Positions 17,314 through 25,655 of a stretch of 48,908 bases of DNA are shown here, piece after piece (position 1 is the stretch's first letter; the number at the start of each line of letters is the position of its first letter). Source of the stretch: Oscillospiraceae bacterium (GTDB lineage: Bacteria; Bacillota; Clostridia; Oscillospirales; Oscillospiraceae); contig JAILNC010000070.1 of assembly GCA_024691985.1 (NCBI GenBank), positions 1 to 48,908 of the forward strand. Direction: 5' to 3'. The translations under genes were made by a program, and so were the position numbers. The notes below the pieces were generated by a model. That model was not told the DNA's origin and did not search any database. It saw nothing but the letters and a program-made list of their open reading frames with translations.

Positions 17314-18599
17314 GTCTCCGCCTCCTTTTCCTCCGTGCGGATCAGGGCGCTGCGGGCGTGGCCGGTCAGCCCCTCCTTGTACGCAAAGCGCGCGATGTCG
17401 GGCGCGAGCTTACGAAACGCCTCCGCCGGATAATAGGTGTACTGGATCTTCTTGATGAAATCGTCGACCGACAGGGGAGAGCCGAAGCGGGCCGTGCCGG
17501 TGGTGGGCAGGGTGTGGTTCGTGCCGCCCAGATAGTCGCCCAGCGGCTCGGGACAATTGCGCCCGAGGAAGACCGAGCCGGCGTTTTTGACCTCGTCGAG
17601 ATAGTCGAAGGGGTTGTCCACGCAGATCTCCAGATGCTCGGGCGCGACGGCGTTGGCGATCTCCATGCCGCGGTGCAGATCCCGGGCGAGGATGATCTTG
17701 CCGTTGTCGTCGATGGAGGCGCGGGCGATCTCCGCGCGCTCGAGGGTCGCAAGCTGCGCCTCGATCTCAGCCTGCACGGCCTCGGCCAGCGCGGGCGAGT
17801 CCGTCACCAGCACCGAGCAGGAGAGCACGTCGTGCTCCGCCTGGGCCAGCATGTCCGCCGCGACATAGCGGGGGTCGGACTTTTCGTCCGCGAGGACCAG
17901 CACCTCGCTGGGCCCGGCGATCGTGTCGATGGCGACCTGGCCGTAGACCTGGCGCTTGGCCTCGGCCACATAGGCGTTGCCGGGGCCGACGATCTTGTCC
18001 ACGCGGGGGATGCTCTCGGTCCCGTAGGCCATGGCGGCCACAGCCTGCGCCCCGCCGACCTTGAAGATGCGGTCCACGCCCGCGATATGCGCCGCGGCGA
18101 GGATGGCGGCGTTGACCTTCCCCTCCCGCGTGCAGGGCGTGCAGAGGATGATCTCCCCGCAGCCGGCGAGCTTCGCGGGCACCACGTCCATCATCACCGT
18201 CGAGGGATAGGGGGCCGTGCCCGCGGGCACATACAGGCCCACGCGCGCGATGGGCAGGACCTTCTGCCCCATCACGACCCCGCCGGGCCGGGTGAAGGAA
18301 AAGCTGTTTCTCAGCTGCTTTTCGTGGTATTCGCGGATATTGCGCTCGGCCAGCCGCAGCGTGTCGAGGAACTCCGGCTCCGTCGCGGCCAGGGCCTCCG
18401 CGATCTCCTCGGGGGAGACCTGCATATCCGCAAGGTGCGCCCCGTCAAATTTTTCGGTGTATTTCAGGACCGCCGCGTCGCCGTTCAAGCGCACGTCCTC
18501 GAGGATGGCGGCGACCACCCCGGCCACGTCGACCTTGGGGGCGTTTCGCTTCAAAAGCTCGGCGTCGTTCAGTTCCCCGTCCCGATAGATGCGTATCAT
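17310..18599 (-). CDS. hisD: Histidinol dehydrogenase
   Basis: A zinc- and NAD-dependent enzyme that performs the last two oxidations to histidine. Motifs include the zinc/NAD region [16 protein letters not shown], the base-containing AQAEHDVLS, and [20 protein letters not shown] near the C-terminus. At 429 residues it is full length. It overlaps hisG and hisC by 4 bases on each side, indicating translational coupling. Confidence 0.98.
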   Translation of the reverse strand: MIRIYRDGELNDAELLKRNAPKVDVAGVVAAILEDVRLNGDAAVLKYTEKFDGAHLADMQVSPEEIAEALAATEPEFLDTLRLAERNIREYHEKQLRNSFSFTRPGGVVMGQKVLPIARVGLYVPAGTAPYPSTVMMDVVPAKLAGCGEIILCTPCTREGKVNAAILAAAHIAGVDRIFKVGGAQAVAAMAYGTESIPRVDKIVGPGNAYVAEAKRQVYGQVAIDTIAGPSEVLVLADEKSDPRYVAADMLAQAEHDVLSCSVLVTDSPALAEAVQAEIEAQLATLERAEIARASIDDNGKIILARDLHRGMEIANAVAPEHLEICVDNPFDYLDEVKNAGSVFLGRNCPEPLGDYLGGTNHTLPTTGTARFGSPLSVDDFIKKIQYTYYPAEAFRKLAPDIARFAYKEGLTGHARSALIRTEEKEAET

Positions 18600-19219
18600 A
18601 TCTGTGCCTCCTCCGCGAGACCGCGGACGACGGTCCCGATGGCTTCATTCCGGAAGGCGTAGCTGGCCTTGTTGGCGATCAGCCGCGCGCTGATGGGGAC
18701 GATGGTCTCCACCACGGCCAGATCGTTTTCCCGCAGGGTCGTGCCGGTCTCCACGAGGTCCACGATCACGTCCGACAGGCCCAGGATGGGTGCGAGCTCG
18801 ATGGAGCCGTTGAGCGGGATGATGTCGATGTCGCGCCCCAGCGAGGCGTAGTAATCCGACGCGATATGCGAAAACTTCGTCGCCACGCGCAGGGTTTTGC
18901 GCATGTCGTCGTGGTAGCCCTTCGGCGCGGCCACGCACATGCGGCATTTGCCGACGCCGAGGTCCAGAAGCTCGTAGACCTCCGGCGCGTACTCGAGCAG
19001 GATGTCCTTGCCCGCCACGCCGATGTCGGCCGCGCCGCGCTCGACGTAGATCGCCACGTCCGAGGGCTTGACCCAGAAATAGCGCAGGCCCAGCGCTTCG
19101 TTTTCAAAATACAGCCTGCGGTTGTCCTCGAGGATCGCGGGGCACTCGAAGCCCGCGCGCGCGAACATGGCGTAGACCTTCTCGCCGAGGCGGCCCTTGG
19201 GCAGCGCGATGTTAAGCAT
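18596..19219 (-). CDS. hisG: ATP phosphoribosyltransferase, short (HisZ-dependent) form
   Basis: It catalyses the first committed step, joining ATP and PRPP. The 207-residue length is the short form that lacks the C-terminal histidine-binding domain. It therefore needs HisZ, encoded immediately upstream with an 8-base overlap. ALPKGRLGEKVYAMF starts the protein and DLVETGTTLREND is the PRPP loop. Confidence 0.97.
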   Translation of the reverse strand: MLNIALPKGRLGEKVYAMFARAGFECPAILEDNRRLYFENEALGLRYFWVKPSDVAIYVERGAADIGVAGKDILLEYAPEVYELLDLGVGKCRMCVAAPKGYHDDMRKTLRVATKFSHIASDYYASLGRDIDIIPLNGSIELAPILGLSDVIVDLVETGTTLRENDLAVVETIVPISARLIANKASYAFRNEAIGTVVRGLAEEAQI

Positions 19220-20321
19220 CCCCGCTCACCCCGCTTTCCGAGAGCTTCACGATGCGGCGGAAGGCGCCCTTTTCGGGCACGGCCTTCTGCGCCGAGACGC
19301 GATGGCCATCGCCGACCAGACGCCGCACCGCGGCGGCGACGGCCCCGGGCGCGTCGCCCTCCTCATAGAGCAGCAGCACGTCCGCGTCGTACGCCTGCCC
19401 GATCCCGCACAGGCGCTCGAGCTGGTCGAGATAGCAGGCAAAGCCGATGGCCTTTCCCTTTTTGCCCATGCGGCCGAGCAGCCTGTCGTACTGCCCGCCG
19501 GACAGCACGCCCGCGCTCGCCCCGCGCACGAAGCCGCGGAAGGCCACGCCGTTGTAGTAGCGCATGTCGCCCAGCACGGACAGGTCGAGCAGCAGCCCGC
19601 CGTCGATGCCGCCGGCGCGCAGCATCTCCGTCAGCCGGCGAAGCTGCGCCACCGCGCCCGCCTCGCAGCCGAGGGCCTCGAGTTCGGGCAGGAGCTGCTC
19701 GGGCGGGCCGTAGAGCTGCGCGAGCTTTGTCAGCCGCTCCGTATCCGCCCCGGACACGCCCCTTGCGCGGCAGAGCGCCGCGAGCTCGTGCGGGTTTTTC
19801 TCCCCGATGCACTTCAGGGCCTCCGTCCGGTCCTCGCCCCGCAGGCCGAGCTCGCCGAGCATCGCGTCGGCGATGCCGAGATGGGAGACGCACAGCGCGC
19901 TCTCATTTGAGATGCGGCGCAGGCTCTCCGCCGCGAGCAGCAGCACCTCGCCGATGGCGTAGTCGTCCACCGCGCCGAGACATTCCAGCCCGACCTGGCG
20001 GATCTCCCGAAAGCCCCGGGCGCCGGGCGAGGTGCGGTACACGGCCTCGTCGTAATAGACCTTCTGCACCGTCCCCGGCTCGGCGCGGGAGGCGCGCACG
20101 ATGGAGAGGGTGACGTCGGGCTTGAGGGCCATGAGTCTGCCGTTTGTATCGGTAAAGGTGATGACGTCGGAGGAGATGAGAAAGTCCTTGTTGTTGACAT
20201 ACAGCTCGTACTCCTCGAAGCGGCTCATGCGGTACTGCACATAGCCGTAGCGCGCATAGAGCGCGCGGAGCGCGAGACTGATCGTTTCTTCGTTTTTGAG
20301 AATGCCGGTTTCCAGATCCAC
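19212..20321 (-). CDS. hisZ: ATP phosphoribosyltransferase regulatory subunit
   Basis: A histidyl-tRNA-synthetase-like protein without aminoacylation activity that activates HisG and senses histidine for feedback inhibition. The 369-residue product keeps class-II synthetase motifs (YRTSPGARGFREIRQVGLEC and GGQYDRLL), but the tRNA anticodon domain is replaced. It is the first gene of the operon hisZ-G-D-C-B-H-A-F-IE. A GGAGG site precedes ATG 20321. No T-box leader is evident upstream. Confidence 0.95.
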   Translation of the reverse strand: MDLETGILKNEETISLALRALYARYGYVQYRMSRFEEYELYVNNKDFLISSDVITFTDTNGRLMALKPDVTLSIVRASRAEPGTVQKVYYDEAVYRTSPGARGFREIRQVGLECLGAVDDYAIGEVLLLAAESLRRISNESALCVSHLGIADAMLGELGLRGEDRTEALKCIGEKNPHELAALCRARGVSGADTERLTKLAQLYGPPEQLLPELEALGCEAGAVAQLRRLTEMLRAGGIDGGLLLDLSVLGDMRYYNGVAFRGFVRGASAGVLSGGQYDRLLGRMGKKGKAIGFACYLDQLERLCGIGQAYDADVLLLYEEGDAPGAVAAAVRRLVGDGHRVSAQKAVPEKGAFRRIVKLSESGVSGDA

Positions 20322-20352
20322 GCGAGTTCCTCCAGAGAAAAGAGTTTGGATG

Positions 20353-20384
20353 CTTTAGCATATTACCACGCTATCACGCTAAAG
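20353..20384. promoter_or_regulatory. Inverted repeat in the his operon leader (possible operator)
   Basis: CTTTAGC (20353-20359) and GCTAAAG (20378-20384) flank 18 bases. Inside is a direct repeat of CACGCTA with an 8-base period. It lies between the -10 box and the hisZ start, so it could bind a repressor (a HisR/YerC-type TrpR-like protein is one candidate) or form RNA structure. This is inference. Confidence 0.5.
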
Positions 20385-20412
20385 TAAAGCCCCTTTTCCG
20401 ATGTTCTCTCTT

Positions 20413-20418
20413 ATTATA
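20413..20418 (-). promoter_or_regulatory. his operon -10 box
   Basis: On the minus strand TATAAT follows TTTGC. No good -35 is visible at 16-18 bases, so the promoter may need an activator or be weak. Confidence 0.5.
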
Positions 20419-20524
20419 GCAAATCTCCCCGCGCGCGAAAAGGGGCAGGGGCGAATTCTTTCAATTTTTTCATAAAGCTCGCATCGAACACGCAGCCGAA
20501 GGGGCTTCCTGCACGTCATTGCGA

Positions 20525-20626
20525 GACAGTGCGCACACTGTCGCGGCAATCCGCATCTCCCGTCTCCTTGTAGGGGCGATTCACGAATCGCCCGCATATC
20601 CCCTTGCCTCTCCCCGTGGGGAGAGG
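20525..20626. repeat. Cluster of three small palindromic intergenic elements
   Basis: Three hairpins stand in a row between hisZ and the AbrB gene: GACAGTG-CGCA-CACTGTC (20525-20542), GGGCGATT-CACG-AATCGCCC preceded by TTGTA (20574-20593), and CCTCTCCCC-GT-GGGGAGAGG (20607-20626). None has a T run or an ORF. They look like REP/MITE-type interspersed repeats, which I infer from form alone. The rest of 20322-20664 holds only the his leader. Confidence 0.7.
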
Positions 20627-20664
20627 TGCCCGGTGCCGCAGCACTGGGCGGAGAGGGATCCCGC

Positions 20665-20693
20665 TTGACAGCCGCTCTTCCTGACAGTATAAT
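20665..20693 (+). promoter_or_regulatory. Consensus promoter of the AbrB-glycosyltransferase operon
   Basis: TTGACA (20665-20670), a 17-base spacer and TATAAT (20688-20693) make a perfect sigma-A type promoter. Confidence 0.9.
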
Positions 20694-20711
20694 TTGTTAT
20701 ACAAATCATAC
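20687..20711. promoter_or_regulatory. Palindrome over the -10 box (probable operator)
   Basis: GTATAATTTG (20687-20696) and CAAATCATAC (20702-20711) form a 9-of-10 inverted repeat around a 5-base centre. It overlaps the -10 and the start of transcription. Its position suggests repression, most simply autoregulation by the AbrB-like protein encoded next. Confidence 0.65.
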
Positions 20712-20726
20712 TTAGAGGTGAAAACC

Positions 20727-20939
20727 ATGGAGAACCCCAAGGGGAAGTACGCATGGACGGCCACGGTCGGGGAGAAGGGGCAGATCGTGATCCCCAAGCA
20801 GGCGCGCGAGGTGTTCGGCATCAAGCCCGGCGACACGCTGATCCTGCTCGGCGACGAGGAGCGGGGCATCGCCATCCCGCCCAAGGCCGCCTTCTCGGCG
20901 TATTTTGAGATGGCGTTCGGAGAGGAGCAGGGCAAATGA
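20727..20939 (+). CDS. AbrB/MazE/SpoVT-type DNA-binding regulator
   Basis: A 70-residue swapped-hairpin DNA-binding protein. The core motif is VGEKGQIVIPKQAREVFGIKPGDTLILLGDE, seen here as consecutive blocks (VGEKGQIVIP, then REVFGIKPGD). I choose ATG 20727, which has AGAGGTG upstream, over the in-frame ATG at 20694, which lies within the promoter/palindrome. Its stop overlaps the glycosyltransferase start (ATGA), so the two proteins are co-expressed. It probably represses its own operon through the palindrome at 20687-20711. It could instead be the antitoxin-like half of a pair, but the partner is not a toxin family. Confidence 0.9.
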   Translation: MENPKGKYAWTATVGEKGQIVIPKQAREVFGIKPGDTLILLGDEERGIAIPPKAAFSAYFEMAFGEEQGK

Positions 20940-22135
20940 AGAAGATCGCCGCATTCTGCATCCCCGCCCACGGGCACACGAACCCGATGCTGCCCGTCGT
21001 GGCCGAGCTCGTCCGCCGCGGCGACGAGCTCCGCTTTTATTCCTTCGGGGAGTTTAAGGAGAAGATCGAAAAGACCGGGGCCGCCTTCGTCTCCTGCGAC
21101 GCCTTTCTCCCGCCGCTGAAAAAAGAGGAAGAGGAGAAGCTCAAAAAGGTTTCGGCCACGGAGATGGCGATCCAGGACATCCGCATCACTCTGGCCATGG
21201 ACGCGTTTCTGCGCGCGGAGTTCGAGAGCTTCCGGCCCGACGTGGTCTTCACGGACTCCGTCTGCTTCTGGGGCAAGCTCAACGCCTGGAAATACAATGT
21301 GCCGATGGTGGTCTCCACCAGCACCTTCGCCTTCAACCGCATGTCCTCCCGATACATGAAGAACTCGCCGCGGGAGATGGCGGACCTCCTCCTCGGCCTG
21401 CCCCGGGTGAACCGGGAGCTGAACAGACTCAGATCCTGCGGCTACAAGGTCAAGGGGCTGCTCTCGCTGATCCAGAGCGACAACGACACGGATTCGGTCG
21501 TCTACACCTCGAAGCGCTTCCAGCCGTATGCGGAGAGCTTTTCGGAGCACTATCTCTTCGCCGGCCCCTCGGTCTTCGCGGACAAACAGCCGGCCAAGCA
21601 TGCCGACAGGCCCCTCGTCTATATTTCGATGGGGACCGTGATCAACGACCGCCCCGATTTCTACCGCAAGTGCATCGACGCGCTGGGAGGCGAGGCGCTC
21701 GACGTGGTCATCTCCTGCGGGAACAGCGTCGCGGTCGAAAGCCTGGGCGAGCTTCCGGACAACGTGAAGGTCTTTCCCCATGTGGCTCAGCCGGAGCTGC
21801 TCGCGGAGGCGAGCGCCTTCATCACGCACTGCGGCATGAACAGCGTGTCCGAGAGCCTGTACATGGCCGCGCCCATGGTGCTCTATCCGCAGACCAACGA
21901 GCAGGAGGCCGTCGCGAGGCGCGTCAGAGAGATCGGCGCGGGCTTGATGCTGGAGGACGACTCCGTGAGCGGCATCCGCAAGGCCGTTCTGACGCTTCTC
22001 ACTGACCCGGATTACGCGCGGGCGGCCGAGGCCTGCTGCGCGGATTTCCGGAGCTGTCCGGGCGCCGCGGGCGCTGCGGACTTCATCGAGAGCGCGCCGC
22101 ATCCCTCCGGCGGCGTGGACGGGATGAAGAGCTGA
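20936..22135 (+). CDS. MGT-family UDP-sugar glycosyltransferase
   Basis: A 399-residue GT1/GT-B enzyme of the macrolide-glycosyltransferase type that transfers a sugar from a UDP donor to a small hydrophobic acceptor. The N-terminus has CIPAHGHTNPMLPV, with the catalytic His in GHTNP. The C-terminal donor-binding domain has HVAQPELLAEASAFITHCGMNSVSE, the GT1 signature region, and YPQTNEQEAVARR. No transmembrane helix or signal is seen. Co-transcription with an AbrB regulator suggests inducible modification of a xenobiotic or lipid. The acceptor is unknown. Confidence 0.9.
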   Translation: MKKIAAFCIPAHGHTNPMLPVVAELVRRGDELRFYSFGEFKEKIEKTGAAFVSCDAFLPPLKKEEEEKLKKVSATEMAIQDIRITLAMDAFLRAEFESFRPDVVFTDSVCFWGKLNAWKYNVPMVVSTSTFAFNRMSSRYMKNSPREMADLLLGLPRVNRELNRLRSCGYKVKGLLSLIQSDNDTDSVVYTSKRFQPYAESFSEHYLFAGPSVFADKQPAKHADRPLVYISMGTVINDRPDFYRKCIDALGGEALDVVISCGNSVAVESLGELPDNVKVFPHVAQPELLAEASAFITHCGMNSVSESLYMAAPMVLYPQTNEQEAVARRVREIGAGLMLEDDSVSGIRKAVLTLLTDPDYARAAEACCADFRSCPGAAGAADFIESAPHPSGGVDGMKS

Positions 22136-22150
22136 ACCGCGATCCGACAA

Positions 22151-22179
22151 TTGACAAGTGAAAAGCCCCCTATTATAAT
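22151..22179 (+). promoter_or_regulatory. Promoter of the MgtC/SapB gene
   Basis: TTGACA (22151-22156), 17 bases, TATAAT (22174-22179) is a perfect consensus. About 95 bases of leader follow, with an 8-bp hairpin GCGGGAGC/GCTCCCGC at 22196-22224 that lacks a T run. Confidence 0.88.
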
Positions 22180-22279
22180 ACTTTATAACATAATAGCGGG
22201 AGCATTTACGCTTGCGGCTCCCGCTGCCTGACGGAAAGGAACGGGCTCCCGCCCCGCGCGGGGGACCGGGGAGGACGCC

Positions 22280-23026
22280 ATGACGCTTGCGGGATATCTG
22301 AACAGTCAGTTTTCTCTGGCGCAGAATCTGGACTTCGTTGTGCGCATGCTGGTAGCCTGCGCCTGCGGCGCGGTCATCGGTCTGGAGCGCAGCCGCCGCT
22401 TCAAGGAGGCGGGTGTCCGCACCCACATCATCGTGTGCTGCGCGGCGGCGATGATGATGATCATTTCCAAGTACGGCTTTGCCGACCTCACCGGGCCGGA
22501 CGGGAGCAGCTTCCCCGGCATCCGCGGGGCGGACTCGGCCCGCATCGCGGCGCAGGTGGTCAGCGGCATCAGCTTTCTGTGCGCGGGCGTGATCTTCAAA
22601 AACAGCGGGACGATCAAGGGCCTGACCACCGCGGCGGGCATCTGGATGACGGCGGGCATCGGGCTGTCCATCGGGGCCGGGATGTTCGTCGTGGGCATCT
22701 GCGCCACGGTGATCGTCTTCGGGCTGCAGCTCATCATGCACCGCTACGCCGTCGGGGCGGACAGCTATGGGGGCAGCCGCCTGCAGTTCACGGTGGAGCG
22801 CGGGCACAACTTCAACGCCGCCCTGGACAAGCAGATCGAAGACTGGGACGCCCGGGTGACCGAGAGCAGCATCACCCGCAACCGCGACGGCACCGACAAC
22901 TACGATGTGATCGTCCGACGCAAGAGCGAGCTGACATACGCCGAGTTCAAGAGCTTTGTCGACGGACGGGAGGACGTGGTCTCGGCGAGCACCAACCCCC
23001 TGCACGGGTACGGCTCCCAGACGTGA
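22280..23026 (+). CDS. MgtC/SapB family membrane protein
   Basis: A 248-residue inner-membrane protein. The N-terminal part (about 20-150) holds four or five hydrophobic helices with the family signature ACGAVIGLERSRR, GVRTHIIVC, GISFLCAGVIF and GLTTAAGIWMTAGIGLS. A soluble C-terminal domain (about 165-248) resembles an ACT-like fold. MgtC proteins influence magnesium homeostasis, membrane potential or F-ATPase activity in other bacteria; the role here is not determined. It stands alone, with its own promoter and a strong terminator downstream. Confidence 0.92.
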   Translation: MTLAGYLNSQFSLAQNLDFVVRMLVACACGAVIGLERSRRFKEAGVRTHIIVCCAAAMMMIISKYGFADLTGPDGSSFPGIRGADSARIAAQVVSGISFLCAGVIFKNSGTIKGLTTAAGIWMTAGIGLSIGAGMFVVGICATVIVFGLQLIMHRYAVGADSYGGSRLQFTVERGHNFNAALDKQIEDWDARVTESSITRNRDGTDNYDVIVRRKSELTYAEFKSFVDGREDVVSASTNPLHGYGSQT

Positions 23027-23042
23027 CGCGAAATCAGCATAC

Positions 23043-23073
23043 AAAAACCCACCGGCTCTGCCGGTGGGTTTTT
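23043..23073. terminator. Bidirectional terminator between mgtC-like gene and ychF
   Basis: A perfect 14-bp stem AAAAACCCACCGGC / GCCGGTGGGTTTTT has a 3-base loop and T runs on both strands. It serves both convergent genes. Confidence 0.95.
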
Positions 23074-23096
23074 GCTGTCGGGAGGATCGGACGGGA

Positions 23097-24170
23097 TCAG
23101 ATATTGAAGCGGAACATGGTCACGTCCCCGTCCTGCATGACGTAGTCCTTGCCCTCGAGACGGAAGTGGCCCTTCTCCTTGGCGGCGGCCATGCTGCCGC
23201 AGGCCTTGAGATCGTCGAAGGCGACGATCTCGGCCCGGATGAAGCCGCGCTCGATATCCGTGTGCACCTTGCCCGCGGCCTTGGGAGCCTTCGTCCCGCG
23301 CACGATGGTCCAGGCATGCACGTCGTCCTCGCCCGCGGTGAGGAAGGAGATATAGCCCAGCAGATCGTAGGAGGTTTTGATCAGGCGATCGAGCCCGGTC
23401 TCCGTCAGGCCGAGATCCTGCATGAACATCTCCGCCTCCTCGGCCTCGAGCTCCGCGATGTCCTCCTCGAATTTGGCCGCCACGGGCAGCACCGCCGCGC
23501 CGCGCTCGGCGGCAAAAGCGGACAGGGCCTTGAAGTTTTCGTTGTTATGATAGTCCGCCATGCCGCCCTCGTCGAGGTTCGCGACGTAGATCACGGGCTT
23601 GACGGTCAGCAGGCCGCCGTCGACCAGGATGTCTTTGTCCTCGTCGGTGAACTCGAAGCTGCGGGCGGGCTTCTCACTCTCCAGATGGGCCAGCAGCTCC
23701 TCGCACATCTGGACCTCGCGCTTGTATTTCTTGTCGCCGCTCTTGGCGTTCTTGCGCGCGCGCTCGAGACGGCGCTCCACGATCTCCATATCCGCCAGGA
23801 TCAGCTCGAGATCGAAGGACTCCGCGTCGCGCACGGCGTCGGCCTTTTCGAGGAAGACGCTGTCGTCGTCGAAGCAGCGCACGACCACGACCAGCGCGTC
23901 GACCATGCGGATGGCCTGAAAGACCTCGCGCCCCTTGCCGCCGGAGGCGACGCCCGGCACGTCCACGAATTCAATCGTGGCGGGGGTGTACTTCTTCGGG
24001 TGGTAGTACTCCGCCAGCCAGTCGAGGCGCTCGTCGGGCACCTTGGCGGTGCCGATGTTGGGCTTCGCACCCGCGTTGGTATAGCTGCCGGTCTCGGCCT
24101 TCGAGCCGGTCAGCGCGTTGAACAGCGTCGTCTTGCCGACATTCGGCAGACCCACGATCCCCAGTTTCAT
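23097..24170 (-). CDS. ychF: Redox-regulated ribosome-binding ATPase YchF
   Basis: An Obg-family P-loop NTPase that prefers ATP and binds the ribosome. GLPNVGKTT is the P-loop and FVDVPGVASGGKGRE the G3 region. The G4 position reads NLDE rather than NKxD, the change that gives YchF ATP specificity. A coiled-coil insert (about 130-170) and a C-terminal TGS domain (about 275-357) complete the 357-residue protein. It is monocistronic, with a strong promoter at 24300-24328. Confidence 0.97.
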   Translation of the reverse strand: MKLGIVGLPNVGKTTLFNALTGSKAETGSYTNAGAKPNIGTAKVPDERLDWLAEYYHPKKYTPATIEFVDVPGVASGGKGREVFQAIRMVDALVVVVRCFDDDSVFLEKADAVRDAESFDLELILADMEIVERRLERARKNAKSGDKKYKREVQMCEELLAHLESEKPARSFEFTDEDKDILVDGGLLTVKPVIYVANLDEGGMADYHNNENFKALSAFAAERGAAVLPVAAKFEEDIAELEAEEAEMFMQDLGLTETGLDRLIKTSYDLLGYISFLTAGEDDVHAWTIVRGTKAPKAAGKVHTDIERGFIRAEIVAFDDLKACGSMAAAKEKGHFRLEGKDYVMQDGDVTMFRFNI

Positions 24171-24299
24171 CTATGTCCACTCTCCTTCGAAAAGTACGGT
24201 AATGTCAACGGTTCCTCCGGGAAACCCTCTGCCGGGTCCTGTGCCCCGGCGCGGCCTTCCTTTCTCTGCGCTTGAAGCGGAAGACCCCTGCAGCAAATG

Positions 24300-24328
24300 A
24301 TTATAACAAACAGCCGCGCTTTTCTCAA
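24300..24328 (-). promoter_or_regulatory. ychF promoter
   Basis: On the minus strand TTGAGA (24323-24328), 17 bases, TATAAT (24300-24305). It leaves a leader of about 125 bases before the ychF ATG, in which I see no clear riboswitch. Confidence 0.8.
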
Positions 24329-24364
24329 GACCGCGCGCCTTCAAATTATCAAAAAGCGCAAAGC

Positions 24365-24405
24365 AAAACACCGGTCAGATCCATTCCGGACCTGACCGGT
24401 GTTTT
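24365..24405. terminator. Terminator after the alcohol dehydrogenase gene
   Basis: A 14-bp stem AAAACACCGGTCAG (24365-24378) / CTGACCGGTGTTTT (24392-24405) has flanking T-rich sequence on both strands. On the minus strand it ends the deoxy-sugar salvage operon. Confidence 0.88.
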
Positions 24406-24461
24406 TGCCATTGGCTCGTTTTTACGGTGCGCCCGAAGCGGAGGAAGGGGCTTTTGCCCGC

Positions 24462-25640
24462 TCAGCGGAGGCCGGCGGCGATTTCGTAGATCTCAAAGTG
24501 CGCGGCGCGGTCAAGCCCGACGTAGCCGCCCGTGACGCCGTCGCCGATGTTGTTCATCTCCACGAGACGGGGGATGGAGGCAGGGTCGGCGCCGATCTCG
24601 GCGAAGGTCAGGGGCATGTTCAGCTCGCGCAGGAAGTTCTTGAAGGCCTCGACGCCCTCGCGCGCGGTGCGCTTGGGATCGTCGTAGTCCATCTGGCAGC
24701 CGAAGATGCGCGTGGCCATCTGGGCGAAGCGCAGCGCGTCGCTGTGCTCGACGCAGTAGCTCATCCACGCGGGCATGATGACCGACAGGCCCGCGCCGTG
24801 GGCGCAGTCATAGACCGCGGAGAGCACATGCTCGAGATGGTGGCTGTTCCAGTCCTGCTTGCGGCCGACGCCCATGACGTCGTTGTGCACGACCATGCCC
24901 GCCCACATGATGTTGGCGCGGGCCTCGTAGTTATGGGGGTCCTCCATGACGCGTCTGCCCTCATGCATCATGGCGAGCACGATGCCCTCGAGCATGCGGT
25001 CGGTGGTCTCGACGTTCTTGGTGGGGGTGAAGTAGCGCTCGAAGGCGTGGGAGATGATGTCGGTCACGCCGCAGGCCGTCTGGAAGGCGGGCAGGCTCTC
25101 GGTCAGCACCGGGTCCATGATGGAGAACTTCGGGCGGATGCAGTCGGCCTCGGAGGCGGTCTTCTCCAGCGTCTTCTCGTTGGTGATGATGGCGTTGGGC
25201 GAGCCCTCGCTGCCGGAGGCGGCGATGGTCAGCACGACGCCGACGGGCAGGGCGGTCTCGGGCGTCTTGCCGGAATAGAAATCCCAGAAGTCCCCGTCGT
25301 AGGGCACGCCCATGGCGATGGTCTTGGCCGTGTCGATGCAGCTGCCGCCGCCGATGGCGAGCATGAAGTCGACCTTCTCGCGGCGGGCGAAGTCGATGCC
25401 CTCATACACGAGGCCGCTGCGGGGATTGGGCTTGACGCCGCCGAGCTCGACGGAGCTCAGACCCTCGGCCTCGAGGGAGGCCTTGACCCGGTCGAGCAGG
25501 CCGGACTTCTTCGCGGACTGGCCGCCGTAGACGATCATGACGCGGCTGCCGCCGAACTTCTTGACATACTTGCCGGCCTCGTTCTCGCGGTCGCGGCCGA
25601 AGACGAAATACGTGGGGCTGTAGAAATCGAAATTGTTCAT
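24462..25640 (-). CDS. Iron-containing alcohol dehydrogenase
   Basis: A group III NAD(P)-dependent dehydrogenase of 392 residues, related to butanol dehydrogenase/YqhD. GGGSCIDTAK binds the cofactor. The iron ligands lie in TDIISHAFERY and in HHLEHVLSAVYDCAHGAGLS. It is the last gene of the operon starting with mtnK. In a DHAP-shunt context it would reduce acetaldehyde (from 5-deoxyribulose-1-phosphate) or methylthioacetaldehyde (from 5-methylthioribulose-1-phosphate) to the alcohol and regenerate NAD+; that role is inferred from position. It lies 15 bp after the aldolase gene. Confidence 0.93.
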   Translation of the reverse strand: MNNFDFYSPTYFVFGRDRENEAGKYVKKFGGSRVMIVYGGQSAKKSGLLDRVKASLEAEGLSSVELGGVKPNPRSGLVYEGIDFARREKVDFMLAIGGGSCIDTAKTIAMGVPYDGDFWDFYSGKTPETALPVGVVLTIAASGSEGSPNAIITNEKTLEKTASEADCIRPKFSIMDPVLTESLPAFQTACGVTDIISHAFERYFTPTKNVETTDRMLEGIVLAMMHEGRRVMEDPHNYEARANIMWAGMVVHNDVMGVGRKQDWNSHHLEHVLSAVYDCAHGAGLSVIMPAWMSYCVEHSDALRFAQMATRIFGCQMDYDDPKRTAREGVEAFKNFLRELNMPLTFAEIGADPASIPRLVEMNNIGDGVTGGYVGLDRAAHFEIYEIAAGLR

Positions 25641-25655
25641 CTCGCGCTCCTCTTA

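Noticed and set aside
20516-23044. 842-codon open frame on the minus strand
   Set aside because: It is antisense to the AbrB, glycosyltransferase and MgtC genes and runs through repeats and promoters.
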